DNA of 64,000 bases from Billgrantia endophytica (GTDB lineage: Bacteria; Pseudomonadota; Gammaproteobacteria; Pseudomonadales; Halomonadaceae): the NCBI RefSeq assembly GCF_002879615.1, contig NZ_PNRF01000037.1:186001-250000 (forward strand), read 5' to 3'. A program made the position numbers and the translations under genes. A model generated the notes under the pieces. That model ran no database searches. It was not told where the DNA came from and worked only from the letters and a program-made list of their open reading frames with translations. This document shows, one piece after another, positions 63,125-64,000 of this stretch (its first letter is position 1; each line of letters begins with the position of its first letter).

Positions 63125-63589
63125 CTATGACTCGGGTTCACACCCCCAGGTCAGGCCCGCAGCCTCGATACCGGCAATGGCCGCAGCTTCGTCCTCGGCG
63201 GAAGAGGCCCCACTGACGCCCACCGCACCAATCACCTGGTCACGGCCATCGAGGATCAGTACACCCCCGGCTACTGGAATGAAGTGCCCACCGGAGGCCG
63301 CCGCCACGCTTGCGAGAAAGGCCGGCCGCTCGGCATTGCGAGCCCCTACCACGCTACTGGCCACACCGTTGCCAAGTGAAGCGAAGGCCTTGCCTTGGGC
63401 AACGGGAAAGCGCAGCGGGGCGCAGCCATCCTCTCGCTCGGCTGCTACAACATGTCCGCCACTATCCAGAACCACGACGGTCAGCGGCTCCATGTCCCCG
63501 CTTCGGGCTCTGGCAAAGACTCCATCAAGGATGTTGCGGCCCTGCTCGCGAGTGATTTGTAGGCTGCTACGAAAGACCTTGCCTGCCAT
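63125..63589 (-). CDS. GlcG/HbpS family protein
   Basis: A 154-residue protein of the DUF336 family. Motifs: PLTVVVLDSGGHVVAAEREDG, GKAFASLGNG, PVAGGVLILDGRDQVIGAVGVSG. Relatives are GlcG of the glycolate operon and the heme-degrading HbpS of Streptomyces; the function here is unknown. ATG 63589 follows AGGAG. It stands between the TRAP operon and the GntR gene, divergent from the latter. Confidence 0.88.
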   Translation of the reverse strand: MAGKVFRSSLQITREQGRNILDGVFARARSGDMEPLTVVVLDSGGHVVAAEREDGCAPLRFPVAQGKAFASLGNGVASSVVGARNAERPAFLASVAAASGGHFIPVAGGVLILDGRDQVIGAVGVSGASSAEDEAAAIAGIEAAGLTWGCEPES

Positions 63590-63683
63590 GATGGGGCTCC
63601 TGATCATGTATGTAGTTGTGATTATCGTTCGGGCCTGATTGCCCCAGCGCTGGGTAGTACGCCGGCATCACTTGCCGGCATTT

Positions 63684-63691
63684 TGAATTCA
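63684..63691. promoter_or_regulatory. TGAATTCA palindrome, copy 3
   Basis: Lies in the divergent gap between the GlcG/HbpS gene and the GntR gene, in TTTTGAATTCATAATACC. A short hairpin GCCGGCA/TGCCGGC (63661-63679) precedes it. It would allow the GntR protein to control itself and the HbpS gene. Confidence 0.6.
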
Positions 63692-63804
63692 TAATACCTT
63701 TTGCACTATCACGTCAATGTCGCCACCATTGGTGGTGGGTGGGTGCGGTAGCGACATCCTGGCAAGGACGCCCAGATGGTCGGCCGCGAACAAGGAACCT
63801 GAGC

Positions 63805-64000
63805 ATGAGCAAGATTCAACATCGCAATCTTTATCGGGAAGTCGCCGATCGTATCCGTGAACTGATCGAGCATGGCGAGCTGATTCCAGGCGAGCGCATT
63901 TCGGAAAAGCAGCTGTGTGAAACGTTTGGGGTCTCACGCACGCCGCTGCGAGAAGCGCTCAAGGTACTGGCGTCTGAGGGCCTGGTCGAGCTGCTGCCCA
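63805..64000 (+). CDS. GntR-family regulator, 5' part only
   Basis: The first 65 codons of a GntR regulator are visible: YREVADRIRELIEHGELIPG then ERISEKQLCETFGVSRTPLREALKVLASEGLVEL, a complete winged helix. The effector domain is beyond the window, but the SRTPLREAL form is typical of the FCD group. ATG 63805 has AAGGAA upstream at 10 bases. It is the obvious local regulator of the TRAP/CoA cluster. Confidence 0.9.
   Translation, partial: MSKIQHRNLYREVADRIRELIEHGELIPGERISEKQLCETFGVSRTPLREALKVLASEGLVELLP

Noticed and set aside
1..64000. CRISPR arrays, tRNA or rRNA genes, transposases, phage genes
   Set aside because: I looked for regular short repeats, tRNA-like cloverleaves and mobile-element protein motifs and saw none.

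Overview
The window is a GC-rich, densely coded proteobacterial chromosome segment. The gene families (three TRAP transporter sets, a PuuD-type urate pathway, gcl/hyi/glxR/glycerate kinase/pyruvate kinase, a phasin, FCD-GntR regulators) and a paired intergenic hairpin repeat suggest a halophilic gammaproteobacterium close to Halomonas. That placement is by family recognition only. I see no tRNA, rRNA, CRISPR array, insertion sequence or prophage. Almost everything is uptake and catabolism of small organic acids and purine-derived nitrogen compounds.

Layout. 1-2834 (minus): a TRAP transporter (large subunit cut by the window edge) behind a LacI-family regulator. 2958-8542 (minus): a second TRAP transporter followed by a short-chain dehydrogenase, a lambda-crystallin/L-gulonate-type dehydrogenase and a beta-keto acid cleavage enzyme; this looks like import, oxidation to a beta-keto acid, and cleavage of an unknown hydroxy acid. 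8922-11161: a DMT exporter, a DUF192 protein and a GntR regulator. 11260-18114 (minus): gcl, hyi, glxR, glycerate 2-kinase and pyk, the complete glyoxylate-to-pyruvate route. 18364-21240 (minus): a polar amino-acid ABC transporter. 21531-28715 (minus): a Dpp-type ABC transporter, a GntR regulator and an unusual Asp/Glu/hydantoin racemase-family protein. 29273-34001 (plus): TonB receptor, Tat-exported binding protein and di-heme c-type oxidoreductase, a compact set with no obvious named system. 34034-47067: purine catabolism (allA, allE, RpiR regulator, YfcC carrier, puuE, allantoin racemase, NCS1 permease, GntR, puuD, uraH, uraD, NCS2 permease). 47283-53412: small unrelated units (acidic secreted protein, phosphoribosyltransferase, phasin, two GSTs, lactate permease, gamma-carbonic anhydrase family protein). 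53500-64000: a third TRAP transporter with enoyl-CoA hydratase, CaiB-type CoA-transferase, serine-glyoxylate-type aminotransferase, a large FAD/Fe-S 2-hydroxyacid dehydrogenase, a GlcG/HbpS protein and a divergent GntR regulator.

How it fits together. Urate enters by the NCS2 carrier and is converted by PuuD, UraH and UraD to allantoin; the racemase and PuuE give allantoate; AllE and AllA finish to urea and glyoxylate; Gcl, Hyi/GlxR, glycerate kinase and Pyk bring the carbon to pyruvate. The step from allantoate to ureidoglycine is not encoded here. Regulation is unusually readable: a TTGTATACAA-type palindrome recurs at the purine-catabolic promoters, before the Dpp operon and before one GntR gene; a TGAATTCA palindrome recurs at three promoters of the right-hand CoA/TRAP cluster; IclR-like boxes sit before gcl; and a PdhR/LldR-type box sits before the lactate permease.
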